DNA of 41,622 nucleotides from JBHJGU01 sp050331475 (GTDB taxonomy: Bacteria; Pseudomonadota; Alphaproteobacteria; Caulobacterales; Maricaulaceae), in NCBI GenBank assembly GCA_050331475.1, contig JBHJGU010000120.1:1-41622 (forward strand). Direction: 5' to 3'. Position numbers and translations under genes: made by a program. Of the stretch, positions 31,865 through 39,747 are shown piece by piece; positions within the stretch are counted from its first letter, which is position 1, and each line of letters begins with the position of its first letter. The notes under the pieces are model-generated. The model was not told where the DNA came from, made no database searches, and saw only the letters and a list, made by a program, of their open reading frames with translations.

Positions 31865-32797
31865 CTAAGCCGCTAGCAGCGCACTGACATAGGCCTTCAC
31901 CGAACCCGCCAGCGCGGTCAACTCGTACCCCCCCTCCAGCACGGAAACAAGCTTTGGTCCGCCGCCAGAGTGTGCGGTTTCAGCCAACCTCTCGCTGATC
32001 CAGGCATAGTCGGCCTCGCGCAAGGTCAAATCCGCCAGCGGATCGTTGGCGTGGGCGTCAAACCCGGCCGAGACCAGAATTAACTCGGCTTGAAAAGCCT
32101 CTAATTCGGCCAGGAGGCGTCGCTCAATCAGGTTGCGCCAGTCGCGCGCCGGCGTCCCGGGGCGAACCGGCAGGTTGACGATATTGCCATGGGGGCCGCA
32201 CGCCTCGGCCTGTCCCGTGCCGGGGTAGGCGGGGGATTGGTGGATCGACCAAAACCGCCAATCGGGTTGCGCCTCAAAGGCGGTCTGCGTGCCATTGCCG
32301 TGGTGGACGTCAAAATCCACCGCCGCAATGCGTTTGACGCCGCGCGCTTGGGCCGCAAACGCCGCGATGACCAAGGAATTGAACAGGCAGAAGCCCATGG
32401 GGCGGTCCGGCTCGGCGTGGTGGCCCGGCGGACGCACTGCGCAAAACACCGCCTCCGCCTTGTTATCCAGAACCAGATCGACGCCTAGCACCGCCGCGCC
32501 CGCCGCTCGTCTAGTGGCGTGCAGGCTGCCGGCGTTTAACGCGGTGTCTGCATCAATGAAGGCGTGCTCGCCGGACGCTGTCGGTTCCGCGTTCTCAAGA
32601 GCTGCAATCAACGCCGCCGGATGGGCGCGCGCAATCACGTCGGTCTCAGCCAAAGGCGCGTCGTAGCGATCCAAAGCGGCGAGGTCCGGATGCTCGAGCG
32701 CGTCCAGGATCGCGCTCAGACGCGCGGGGCGTTCGGGATGGCCCTCGGGCGGGCGGTGGGCGAGGCAGTCAGGGTGGGTGATTAAAGCGGTGCGCAT
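31865..32797 (-). CDS. Histone deacetylase family / acetylpolyamine amidohydrolase-like protein
   Basis: A 310-residue zinc amidohydrolase of the class II HDAC type, which in bacteria removes acetyl groups from polyamines or small molecules. The active-site pair His126-His127 is in RPPGHHAE, zinc ligands are Asp163 and His165 in DFDVHHGNGT plus Asp247 in GFDAH, and the transition-state Tyr is in LEGGYEL near the C-terminus. N-terminal HPERPARL is the usual loop. In many Alphaproteobacteria this gene sits just upstream of xseB; here the histidine phosphatase gene lies between. A strong terminator separates it from the upstream glycine-zipper gene. Confidence 0.9.
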   Translation of the reverse strand: MRTALITHPDCLAHRPPEGHPERPARLSAILDALEHPDLAALDRYDAPLAETDVIARAHPAALIAALENAEPTASGEHAFIDADTALNAGSLHATRRAAGAAVLGVDLVLDNKAEAVFCAVRPPGHHAEPDRPMGFCLFNSLVIAAFAAQARGVKRIAAVDFDVHHGNGTQTAFEAQPDWRFWSIHQSPAYPGTGQAEACGPHGNIVNLPVRPGTPARDWRNLIERRLLAELEAFQAELILVSAGFDAHANDPLADLTLREADYAWISERLAETAHSGGGPKLVSVLEGGYELTALAGSVKAYVSALLAA

Positions 32798-32848
32798 CGG
32801 CCTAGCATCGGGCGGGGCTCGCCGCCGCGCCAGAGGCTTTAACGCCGC

Positions 32849-32889
32849 AAAAAAACGCGACGCGCTTGAGAGGAGGCAAGCGCGCCGCG
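32849..32889 (-). terminator. Rho-independent terminator of the glycine-zipper gene
   Basis: On the minus strand CGCGGCGCGCTTG pairs with CAAGCGCGTCGCG around CCTCCTCT (one mismatch), followed by seven T. It is 61 bp past the stop of the glycine-zipper gene. A second hairpin (CCGCGGACCGG with CCGGTCCCGCGG) lies between. It isolates that gene from the HDAC-family gene downstream. Confidence 0.85.
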
Positions 32890-32950
32890 TGGGAGGGCAC
32901 GCCGCGGGACCGGTAGGGGAGGAACCCGGTCCGCGGCGGTTGGGCTTGGG

Positions 32951-33526
32951 TTAGAAGCCCACCCATTGGCCGTGGGCGTTCAGGCACAGCTTGCGCTTGA
33001 CGAACACCGGTTGGCCGAAGCGGTTAAAGGTCTTGATCTTTTCGATTTTGCAGGTCGGCTGAAACCCGCGTTGGAAACCCCGATTAAAACCGCGATTGAC
33101 CACGACCCCGCGCTGTTGGAAGCCGCGCGGCGCGAAGCCCTGCTGGAACCGTGGGTCGACGAACCCGCCGCCGACAAAGCCCGCGTTCTGGCGCACCGGC
33201 TGGGCGATGAAGCCTTGCGGGCAGGGGTTTTTTGCGCCCGCGATTTGGCTGCCAACCAGCCCGCCGAACACCGCGCCTAAGGCGGCCCCTTCCGCGCCGC
33301 CCCCGCGCGGGGCGACTTGGTTGCCAAACAGCGCGCCGGCGGCGGCGCCTAAGACCCCGGCGCGCACTTGGGATTGGCGCCGGTCGATGCGGCAACCTTG
33401 GCCGAAATCGTTGACCACGACCGCGCCGCCATGCCGGGCGCCGAAGCCGTTCGCGCCGGCGGTTTGCGCCGGAATTGCGATCGCGGCGGCGGCGAGCAGA
33501 GAAGCGAAGATTGACCGAGCCTTCAT
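32951..33526 (-). CDS. Glycine-zipper 2TM-like exported protein with RGF-rich tail
   Basis: A 191-residue exported protein with signal peptide MKARSIFASLLAAAAIAIPAQTAGA. Residues ~57-97 form a glycine zipper (GVLGAAAGALFG and GAALGAVFGGLVGSQIAG), as in the Rickettsia 17-kDa-antigen-like family, thought to pack in or on the outer membrane. Residues ~115-152 are low-complexity with repeated Phe-Gln/Arg-Gly-Phe (RGFQQRG, RGFNRGFQRGF). The C-terminal ~35 residues (CKIEKIKTFNRFGQPVFVKRKLCLNAHG) look like a conserved cap with two cysteines. The ATG at 33526 is preceded by AAGGAGA; the frame is open upstream, but the signal peptide sets the start. Confidence 0.75.
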   Translation of the reverse strand: MKARSIFASLLAAAAIAIPAQTAGANGFGARHGGAVVVNDFGQGCRIDRRQSQVRAGVLGAAAGALFGNQVAPRGGGAEGAALGAVFGGLVGSQIAGAKNPCPQGFIAQPVRQNAGFVGGGFVDPRFQQGFAPRGFQQRGVVVNRGFNRGFQRGFQPTCKIEKIKTFNRFGQPVFVKRKLCLNAHGQWVGF

Positions 33527-33601
33527 TGTTCGTCTCCTTGTCAGAGCGGGATCGGTGTCCCGTTGTGAGGACAAAACTATGGGAACCGAGCTGAACCGCG
33601 C

Positions 33602-34882
33602 ATGAAAGCTAAAGGTCGACGACGTTCAGGCACAGGGCGATTTCAAGGCGCCGCCGAACCGCCGGTCTCCGCGGTGGTGGAGATTGTCGATATGGGCCTG
33701 CAAGGCGACGGGATCACACCTGAAGGTGTGTTCGTGCCTTACGCGCTGCCTGGGGAAATCATTGAAGCGGACATGGCCGATGGCCGCGGCCGGATCACCA
33801 CCGTCCTGCAGGCCGCGCGGGATCGGGTCGAGCCGGCCTGTGGGCATTTCACCGAATGCGGGGGCTGCGCTTTACAGCATTGGCGCACAGACGCCTACCG
33901 CGCCTGGAAGCGCGAGGCCGTGCGCACCGCGCTTAAACGCGCGGGCGTCGCGGTTCCGGTCAAACCGCTCGTCAACGCCCATGGCGCCGGGCGTCGGCGG
34001 GTGGGGCTGCAGGCGGTGCGCTCCAAGGCCACGGGCTTTGTCTTTGGCTTCTCTAAGGCCGAAAGCCGGCATGTGGTCGATATCACCGCCTGCCCCATTG
34101 TCTGCCCGCCCATCGCCCAAGCGTGGGACGGGCTGCGGGCCCTCGCCGAGGCCGCGTTGCCCCGCGCGGGGCGGTTGGGCCTGCACGTGACCGCCAGTGA
34201 CGCGGGGTTGGATGTACGCCTGGACGGCGCCGGCGCGCCGGATCTCAGCTTACGTCAGACCCTGGCCGAGCATGCTGAGGCCTTGGATCTGGCGCGGCTG
34301 AGCGTGGGCGACGAGCCGGTGTGGAGCGCCCGCGCGCCGCGGATCGCCATGGGCCGCGCCCAGGTCGAGCCGCCGCCTGGCGGTTTCCTTCAACCCACAG
34401 AGGCGGGGGAGGCGGAGCTTTGGGCCTTAGTGGAGGCGGGCTTAGCGGACGCGCAAAAGCCGGTGGATCTTTACTGCGGTGTGGGGACCTTCGCCCTGCG
34501 CCTGGCCGAGCGGGTCGCGGTGCGCGCGATTGAAGGCGATCCCCAAGCGGTGGCGGCGCTCAAAGCGGCGGCGAAGGCCGACGGACTGAAACCGATCTAT
34601 GCCGAACGCCGCGATTTGGCGCGTATGCCGCTCTCGCCCAAAGAGCTCGACCATTATGACGCTGTGGTGCTGGACCCGCCGCGCGCGGGCGCCGCAGCCC
34701 AGGTTCAGGCCCTCGCGAAAAGCCGGATCGGCCGGGTGGTTATGGTGTCGTGCAACCCCGCCACCTTCGCCCGGGACGCGGCCCACCTCATAAACGCGGG
34801 CTTCGCCCTTGGCGAAGTCACCCCGGTGGACCAATTCCTCTATTCCAATCACGTGGAGTTGGCGGGAGTGTTCACACGATGA
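33602..34882 (+). CDS. Class I SAM-dependent RNA (uracil-5-)methyltransferase, RlmD/TrmA family
   Basis: A 426-residue RNA methyltransferase that makes 5-methyluridine in rRNA or tRNA. The [4Fe-4S] cysteines Cys80, Cys86, Cys89 and Cys163 follow the RlmD-type CX5CX2C...C pattern. SAM motif I DLYCGVGTFAL is at 288-298 and the catalytic Cys383 is in VSCNPATFARD; a DPPR block precedes it. Residues ~22-75 form a TRAM-like domain (VEIVDMGLQGDGI). Which uridine it targets cannot be stated. The stop overlaps the next start (ATGA), so the downstream methyltransferase is coupled. Confidence 0.92.
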   Translation: MKAKGRRRSGTGRFQGAAEPPVSAVVEIVDMGLQGDGITPEGVFVPYALPGEIIEADMADGRGRITTVLQAARDRVEPACGHFTECGGCALQHWRTDAYRAWKREAVRTALKRAGVAVPVKPLVNAHGAGRRRVGLQAVRSKATGFVFGFSKAESRHVVDITACPIVCPPIAQAWDGLRALAEAALPRAGRLGLHVTASDAGLDVRLDGAGAPDLSLRQTLAEHAEALDLARLSVGDEPVWSARAPRIAMGRAQVEPPPGGFLQPTEAGEAELWALVEAGLADAQKPVDLYCGVGTFALRLAERVAVRAIEGDPQAVAALKAAAKADGLKPIYAERRDLARMPLSPKELDHYDAVVLDPPRAGAAAQVQALAKSRIGRVVMVSCNPATFARDAAHLINAGFALGEVTPVDQFLYSNHVELAGVFTR

Positions 34883-35958
34883 GCGAAGCGGCGATCGAGG
34901 CTAAACCGCGGCGGCCCCGGATCGGACCAGAGGACATCATGGCGCGTGCGGCGCGGGCAGTGCGTGTGGGCTGGTACGCCGGGCTCGCCACCGTGTCCCG
35001 GCGTTCGGTCTCTGAGGCGACCCCGGGCGAACCCGCCCGACGCTATCGCTTCCCCGCCCCGGCGCGGGAGGATCTCGCTCGCGCTTTCCGCCAAGCCTTC
35101 ACCGCGGACGATGCGGCGGTCAAAGCCGGCCTGTATCCGGCGCCGCGGCGGCTCGATTGGCGGGAGGCGGGCTCAGCCTTCGCCCAAGCGCGGGCGTATT
35201 TGCGCGATTTGCCGGCGGTGGCGCGCCGGCGCGCGGGCGGCCAAGTGACCGAGGTGCGCGATTTGCCCGCCGGCCAGGCGCTGCCTCCCTATTACCGGCA
35301 GAATTTCCATTATCAATCCGGCGGTTGGCTCACCCGGGACTCCGCGGATATCTATGACACTCAGGTTGAGGTGCTGTTCACCGGCTCCGCGGACGCCATG
35401 CGTCGGGTTGGGCTGGAGGCCTTGGGCCAGGAGTTGAAAACCCGGACCCAACGCGACACCCGGGTTTTAGACGTGGCCTGCGGCGCGGGCCGGTTCCTTG
35501 AACAAATGCTCGAGGCGTTTCCGCGTCTGCGTGCGGAGGGGCTTGACCTCTCTGAAGCCTATCTTGACGCCGCCAAAGCGCGGCTGGGCGGTCGGCGCGT
35601 CACCCTTCATCAAGCCAACGCTGAGGCGACAGGTTTGGCGGCCGGCGGCTATGACGTGCTCACCTCAGTTTATTTGTTCCACGAGTTGCCACCTCGGGTG
35701 CGCCCCGAAGTCGCCAAAGAAATCGCCCGGCTTCTGAAACCCGGCGGGCTTTTTATCTTTGCCGATAGCCTACAATACGATGATGACGCGCCGCTCAATC
35801 GGTTGTTGGAGGCCTTCCCCCAAAGCTTTCACGAGCCCTATTATGATAGTTACTGCAGGGAGGACTTCGATGCTCTTTTTGGTGAGGCGGGCTTAACCTT
35901 GGAAACGTCGAGCCAGCGCTTCCTAACCAAAATGCGGGCCTACCGGAAACTGGGATAG
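34879..35958 (+). CDS. Class I SAM-dependent methyltransferase of unknown substrate
   Basis: A 359-residue protein with a class I methyltransferase domain in its second half: motif I VLDVACGAGRF (196-206), the acidic end of strand 2 (EGLDLSEAY), post-motif YDVLTSVYLFHELP and the RLLKPGGLFIFAD strand. The N-terminal ~150 residues are a helical extension with many Arg/Ala (ARAARAVRVGWYAG), without a clear match. It resembles a UbiE/methyltransf_11 domain, but the extension sets it apart. The ATG at 34879 overlaps the stop of the RNA methyltransferase gene, and the frame is open upstream only inside it. Coupling hints at a linked function, perhaps in RNA or lipid modification (inference). Confidence 0.82.
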   Translation: MSEAAIEAKPRRPRIGPEDIMARAARAVRVGWYAGLATVSRRSVSEATPGEPARRYRFPAPAREDLARAFRQAFTADDAAVKAGLYPAPRRLDWREAGSAFAQARAYLRDLPAVARRRAGGQVTEVRDLPAGQALPPYYRQNFHYQSGGWLTRDSADIYDTQVEVLFTGSADAMRRVGLEALGQELKTRTQRDTRVLDVACGAGRFLEQMLEAFPRLRAEGLDLSEAYLDAAKARLGGRRVTLHQANAEATGLAAGGYDVLTSVYLFHELPPRVRPEVAKEIARLLKPGGLFIFADSLQYDDDAPLNRLLEAFPQSFHEPYYDSYCREDFDALFGEAGLTLETSSQRFLTKMRAYRKLG

Positions 35959-36068
35959 GGGGTGTGGATTGGATGTTCGCACCGAGATCGGCTTGAGGGA
36001 TCGGTGACCGACCTGTTCACGGTCCGAGGAATTAGGGAGGCCTAAATTCGCGGAATGACAGAGCTCGC

Positions 36069-36641
36069 CTAATACCGCTGGGTTCGGACCTCGCGGCCGT
36101 GAAAAGCGGAGACCGCTTTGGCGATGGCGTTGGGCGCGTCCTCCAGCGGGTCGAGCGCGAGGATCAGCCGGCGCGCCGCCGCGTCATAGCGCCAAATGCG
36201 GGTTTGCAGGCTGCGTAACGGGCCGGTGGCGTCGGGGGTCAGCGCGTCCTCCAAAGACACGCCGAGATAGAGCTCAAGCCGCGCGGCGTCGCCCTTGGTG
36301 CGTTCGATCACCGTGAGCGCGCCCCGGCGAATGGCGGGCCAAGCGACCCGGCCCAAGCCGTCAAGCTCTACCCCGTCCGCGCTCAGCCGCAGCGGTGTGG
36401 CCCGGCGCACGATCGGCGCAGCGGCGAACAGCGTGACCGCACTCGCCAGCGCGGTGGCGAGCGCGGCGATGGGCGAAAATGCGAGCACCAGCCCAATGAC
36501 CCCCAATTGGGCGGCCGCGCCCCAAAACACCGTCAAATTGGATTGGCGCGAATAGCCCGAGGCGAACACCCAGTCGGGCGCCGTCCGCGTATCGCGGCGT
36601 TCGGCGGCTAAAGCTTGAGTTCGGTCATAAACGACGCGCAT
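36069..36641 (-). CDS. Two-span membrane protein with cytosolic C-terminal domain
   Basis: A 190-residue protein: polar start, a membrane hairpin around residues 35-75 (AAAQLGVIGLVLAFSPIAALATALASAVTLFAA), then a ~110-residue domain with beta-strand character (LRLSADGVELDGLGRVAWPAIRRGALTVIER), reminiscent of PH-like membrane-associated domains that sense or modulate lipid or protein. I do not recognise a named family. AGGAG eleven bases before the ATG supports the start. It lies 166 bp downstream of aroC on the same strand. Confidence 0.65.
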   Translation of the reverse strand: MRVVYDRTQALAAERRDTRTAPDWVFASGYSRQSNLTVFWGAAAQLGVIGLVLAFSPIAALATALASAVTLFAAAPIVRRATPLRLSADGVELDGLGRVAWPAIRRGALTVIERTKGDAARLELYLGVSLEDALTPDATGPLRSLQTRIWRYDAAARRLILALDPLEDAPNAIAKAVSAFHGREVRTQRY

Positions 36642-36807
36642 GGATGAGCTCCTAGAATGTCGCGACGCAAGGCGACGCAAACGCGCAGCGACCGCGCGTC
36701 GCATCACACTTATGCCGTCGGCGGGGCCTGCCGAGGGGGCGGGGCTCACAGCTTTGCGATGTGCGGGTGGAAAGTCGGCGCCCGTCCAGCGAGCGGTCAG
36801 GCGGAGG

Positions 36808-37899
36808 TCAGTCGCCGCATTGGCCGCGATGGCGTAAAAACTGGTCAGCCAGCACGCAGGCGAGCATGGCTTCGGCCACCGGAACGCCGCGAATGGCCAC
36901 ACACGGGTCGTGCCGGCCTTTGGTGCGCACCACCGCCGCTTGGCCGTCCCGATTAACCGTGTCCCGCTCGATCAGGATCGACGAGGTGGGCTTGATGGCG
37001 ACCCGCGCGAGCACCGTTTGCCCGGTCGAGATCCCGCCCAGCACCCCGCCATTATGGTTGGACCGGAACACCGGACCGTTAGGCCCCGGCGTCATTTCAT
37101 CGGCCGCCTCTTCCCCGCGGAGGCCCGAGAGCGCGAAGCCGGAGCCAATCTCCACCCCTTTCGCGGCGTTGATCGACATGAGCGCTGCGGCGAGCTCCGC
37201 AACGAGCTTGCCATAAACCGGCGCGCCCCAGCCTGGGGGAACGCCGTCCGCGCGCACCTCAATCACCCCGCCCAGCGAGGAGCCCGCCTTGCGCGCGGCG
37301 TCGAGTTGCTCCGTCCAGCGCGCGGCCGCCTCGGCGTCCGGGCACCAAAACGGGTTGCGCTCGGTCTCATCCCAATCCCAGGCGTCGGGGTCGATCCGAT
37401 CCGGGCCCATTTGCACCAGCGCACCCCGGAGGGTGATCCCCGCGCCCAGCACGGCGCGCGCCACCGCCCCCGCCGCCACCCGGGCTGCGGTTTCGCGTGC
37501 TGAGGACCGCCCGCCGCCCCGGTAATCGCGAACGCCATATTTGGCGTCATAGGCATAATCCGCATGGCCGGGGCGGTAGAGGTCGCGAATGTCGGAGTAA
37601 TCCTTTGACCGCTGGTCCACATTCTCGATCATCAGGCTGATCGGCGTGCCGGTGGTGACCGGGCCGCCGGTGCGGTCATCCTCGAAGACGCCGGAGAGGA
37701 CGCGCACCTGGTCGGGCTCTTGACGTTGAGTGACGAAGCGGCTGGTTCCGGGCCGCCGACGGTCCAGCCAATGCTGGATGTCCGCGGGCTTAAGCGGCAG
37801 CCCGGGCGGACACCCGTCCACCACACAGCCTAAGGCGGGGCCGTGGCTCTCCCCCCAAGTGGTGACACGAAACAAATGGCCGAATGTGTTGTGAGACAT
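36808..37899 (-). CDS. aroC: Chorismate synthase
   Basis: A 363-residue FMN-dependent enzyme converting EPSP to chorismate, the last shared step to aromatic amino acids, folate and quinones. The family blocks are TTWGESHGPALGCVVDG near the start, DRRRPGTSRF, RGGGRSSARETAARV in the middle, GLRGEEAADE, and FRSNHNGGVLGGIS, which holds the FMN-binding loop. Length is typical. A weak ribosome site precedes the ATG at 37899. The J-domain protein gene precedes it on the same strand (39 bp), a pairing common in Alphaproteobacteria. Confidence 0.96.
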   Translation of the reverse strand: MSHNTFGHLFRVTTWGESHGPALGCVVDGCPPGLPLKPADIQHWLDRRRPGTSRFVTQRQEPDQVRVLSGVFEDDRTGGPVTTGTPISLMIENVDQRSKDYSDIRDLYRPGHADYAYDAKYGVRDYRGGGRSSARETAARVAAGAVARAVLGAGITLRGALVQMGPDRIDPDAWDWDETERNPFWCPDAEAAARWTEQLDAARKAGSSLGGVIEVRADGVPPGWGAPVYGKLVAELAAALMSINAAKGVEIGSGFALSGLRGEEAADEMTPGPNGPVFRSNHNGGVLGGISTGQTVLARVAIKPTSSILIERDTVNRDGQAAVVRTKGRHDPCVAIRGVPVAEAMLACVLADQFLRHRGQCGD

Positions 37900-37938
37900 G
37901 GGCGGAGTTTAGGCGGTTCGATCGGCGTCGCAAACGCT

Positions 37939-38706
37939 CTACGCCGCCACGTTTAACCGATCCGCCAAGCGCGCCACCGCGTCGAAAAAGCCTGGCTCGT
38001 CCTTCGCCGAAAAAACCACGAACTGATCGCCTGCCGGCTTGTCGCCGCAAGCGGGCAAGCCCTGGCCTTTGAGCCGAAGCACCGAGCCCGGCTGGACCGT
38101 CTCCGGCAAGATTAAGCTTAGCGGACCGTGCAGCGAGGGCGTCTCGATCCGGCCGCCGGCGCGAATATCCCTCGGCGCCACAGCGAGCATCACATGCACA
38201 TCCCGGCCGTCGAGCCGGAATTGCGGATGCCGGGCGATCTTAACCGTGATCAGGGCGTCGCCGGGCGGGCCGCCATTGAACCCCGGCTGGCCTTGACCCC
38301 TTAGGCGCAACACTTGACCGGACGCCACCCCAGCGGGCGCCCGGGTCGCCAGGGTACGCCCGTCTTCAAGGGTGAGCTTGCGAACGCAGCCCTTGGCGGC
38401 GTCCTCCAAACTCAGGCGCATGTCGAGGCTCACATCCAAGCCGCGCTGGGCGGGCCCAGACGGGTGAGGCTCGAGCGTGCGGGCGCGCAGGCCGGGCGGC
38501 ATCGCCTCAATCCAGCGGATAAGCGTGTTGTAAGCCGATGAAATCGCGGTGAAACGGGCGGCAAGAAACGTGTCCCCGCCCGCCACGTCCGGATGGCAGG
38601 ATTTCGCCAGCCGCCGGAACGCTCCCTTGATCTGGTCGAGGTTCGCCCGCGGGGGCAGGCCCAGGGTCGCGTAGGCCGCTTTTATGTCCGAAGCGAGGGG
38701 CGTCAT
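37939..38706 (-). CDS. J-domain co-chaperone (CbpA-type, no zinc finger)
   Basis: A 255-residue DnaJ-like protein. Residues ~9-60 are a J domain with the HPD motif at 38-40 (CHPDVAGG), which stimulates DnaK. The zinc-finger region of DnaJ is absent; residues ~95-245 are two C-terminal client-binding beta domains, the first starting at GLDVSLDMRLSLEDAAKGC and showing GQVLRLRGQGQPGF, the second around LSLILPETVQPGSVLRLKGQG. This is the CbpA/DjlA-like pattern. There is no recognisable ribosome site before the ATG at 38706; a start further upstream is open in frame but lacks homology. It is divergent from pdxH. Confidence 0.85.
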   Translation of the reverse strand: MTPLASDIKAAYATLGLPPRANLDQIKGAFRRLAKSCHPDVAGGDTFLAARFTAISSAYNTLIRWIEAMPPGLRARTLEPHPSGPAQRGLDVSLDMRLSLEDAAKGCVRKLTLEDGRTLATRAPAGVASGQVLRLRGQGQPGFNGGPPGDALITVKIARHPQFRLDGRDVHVMLAVAPRDIRAGGRIETPSLHGPLSLILPETVQPGSVLRLKGQGLPACGDKPAGDQFVVFSAKDEPGFFDAVARLADRLNVAA

Positions 38707-38746
38707 ATCGAGGTTAAAGGTATCGATCTTATGGTGAGCGAAGGGT

Positions 38747-38771
38747 AAACGGGCCGCGCGGCCACCCGTTT
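38747..38771. promoter_or_regulatory. Inverted repeat AAACGGG-n11-CCCGTTT between divergent J-domain and pdxH genes
   Basis: The arms AAACGGG (38747-38753) and CCCGTTT (38765-38771) flank a second palindrome GGCCGCGCGGCC. It sits 40 bp from the J-domain start and ~100 bp from pdxH. It could bind a regulator or fold in the leader RNA of the J-domain gene. No named site is recognised. Confidence 0.3.
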
Positions 38772-38873
38772 TCCAACCCGAGATCACTGGGTGTTGTTTT
38801 TCGGTGCGCTGGCGGCGTTGGCTTTGCCCGCGCTTAAGCCGCGCTAAGTTGGCCCGCTCAACAGGAGCCCGTT

Positions 38874-39551
38874 ATGGCGCAATCCCGCGATCCGCTCATC
38901 CCCGCCACACCGTCCCAGGAGGCGTACGAAACCCGCGAGGCCCAAGCCGCGGCGGAGGATATTTTCGCGCTTGATGAGCCGTTCGCCTTGTTCGCCCAAT
39001 GGCTGGAGGCGGCGAAGGCTTCAGAACCGAACGATCCCAACGCCGTGGCGTTGGCGACCGCGGACGAGACGGGCTTGCCGGACGTGCGCATGGTGTTGCT
39101 CAAGGGCTTCGATGCGCGTGGGTTTGTGATCTACACGAACACGGAAAGCGCCAAGGGCCGCCATCTCGCCGCTAACCCCCAGGCGGCGTTATGTTTCCAC
39201 TGGAAATCCCTGCGCCGACAAGTGCGCGTGCGCGGCCCCGTCGCGCCCGTGGCGGCCGAGGAGGCGGACGCCTATTTCGCCTCCCGCGCGCGGGATAGCC
39301 GCATCGGCGCCTGGGCGTCCGACCAGTCCCGCCCGCTGGAGGGACGCTTCGCGTTAGAGACCCGCATCGCCAAATTCGCGGCCAAATATGCGGTGGGCGA
39401 TATCCCCCGGCCCGAACACTGGTCCGGCTATCGCCTATCACCCCGCCGGATCGAATTCTGGCGCGATCGCGCCTTCCGCTTGCATGACCGGCTGGAGTTC
39501 ACCCGCGCAGACGACGGGGCGGCGTGGGCGCAGGAACGGTTGTATCCTTAA
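38874..39551 (+). CDS. pdxH: Pyridoxine/pyridoxamine 5'-phosphate oxidase
   Basis: A 225-residue FMN oxidase making pyridoxal 5'-phosphate. Landmarks: ALATADETGLPDVRMVLLKG, IYTNTESAKGRHL (FMN phosphate site), FHWKSLRRQVRVRGPV, then the C-terminal WSGYRLSPRRIEFW and RLYP ending. Length is usual (E. coli 218). AGGAG seven bases before the ATG supports the start. It stands alone on the plus strand. The PLP it makes is needed by Kbl in this same window, among many others. Confidence 0.95.
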   Translation: MAQSRDPLIPATPSQEAYETREAQAAAEDIFALDEPFALFAQWLEAAKASEPNDPNAVALATADETGLPDVRMVLLKGFDARGFVIYTNTESAKGRHLAANPQAALCFHWKSLRRQVRVRGPVAPVAAEEADAYFASRARDSRIGAWASDQSRPLEGRFALETRIAKFAAKYAVGDIPRPEHWSGYRLSPRRIEFWRDRAFRLHDRLEFTRADDGAAWAQERLYP

Positions 39552-39747
39552 ATTCTCAATGCCTATCGACTTTCCAACGTTATTCGACGTCTTCTCGCTG
39601 AAAGCGACAATCCCTCTGATTTAAGATGCCTTCTATGCCTGTTTAATCTGCACGCGTTTTATGATATAAAAACCGTAGAATGAATTTATCGCTACGCGGT
39701 TGGAAAGGGGAAGCTCTAACCGCTTTGAGGGACTTGGGGAGGGGGAC

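Noticed and set aside
36642..36902. Extension of the two-span membrane-protein frame upstream to 36902
   Set aside because: It would overlap the end of aroC, and AGGAG precedes the ATG at 36641.
38749..38847. Short plus-strand frame ending in a hydrophobic stretch and KPR, upstream of pdxH
   Set aside because: No ATG, only a GTG without a ribosome site, and only about 18 residues from that GTG; probably chance.
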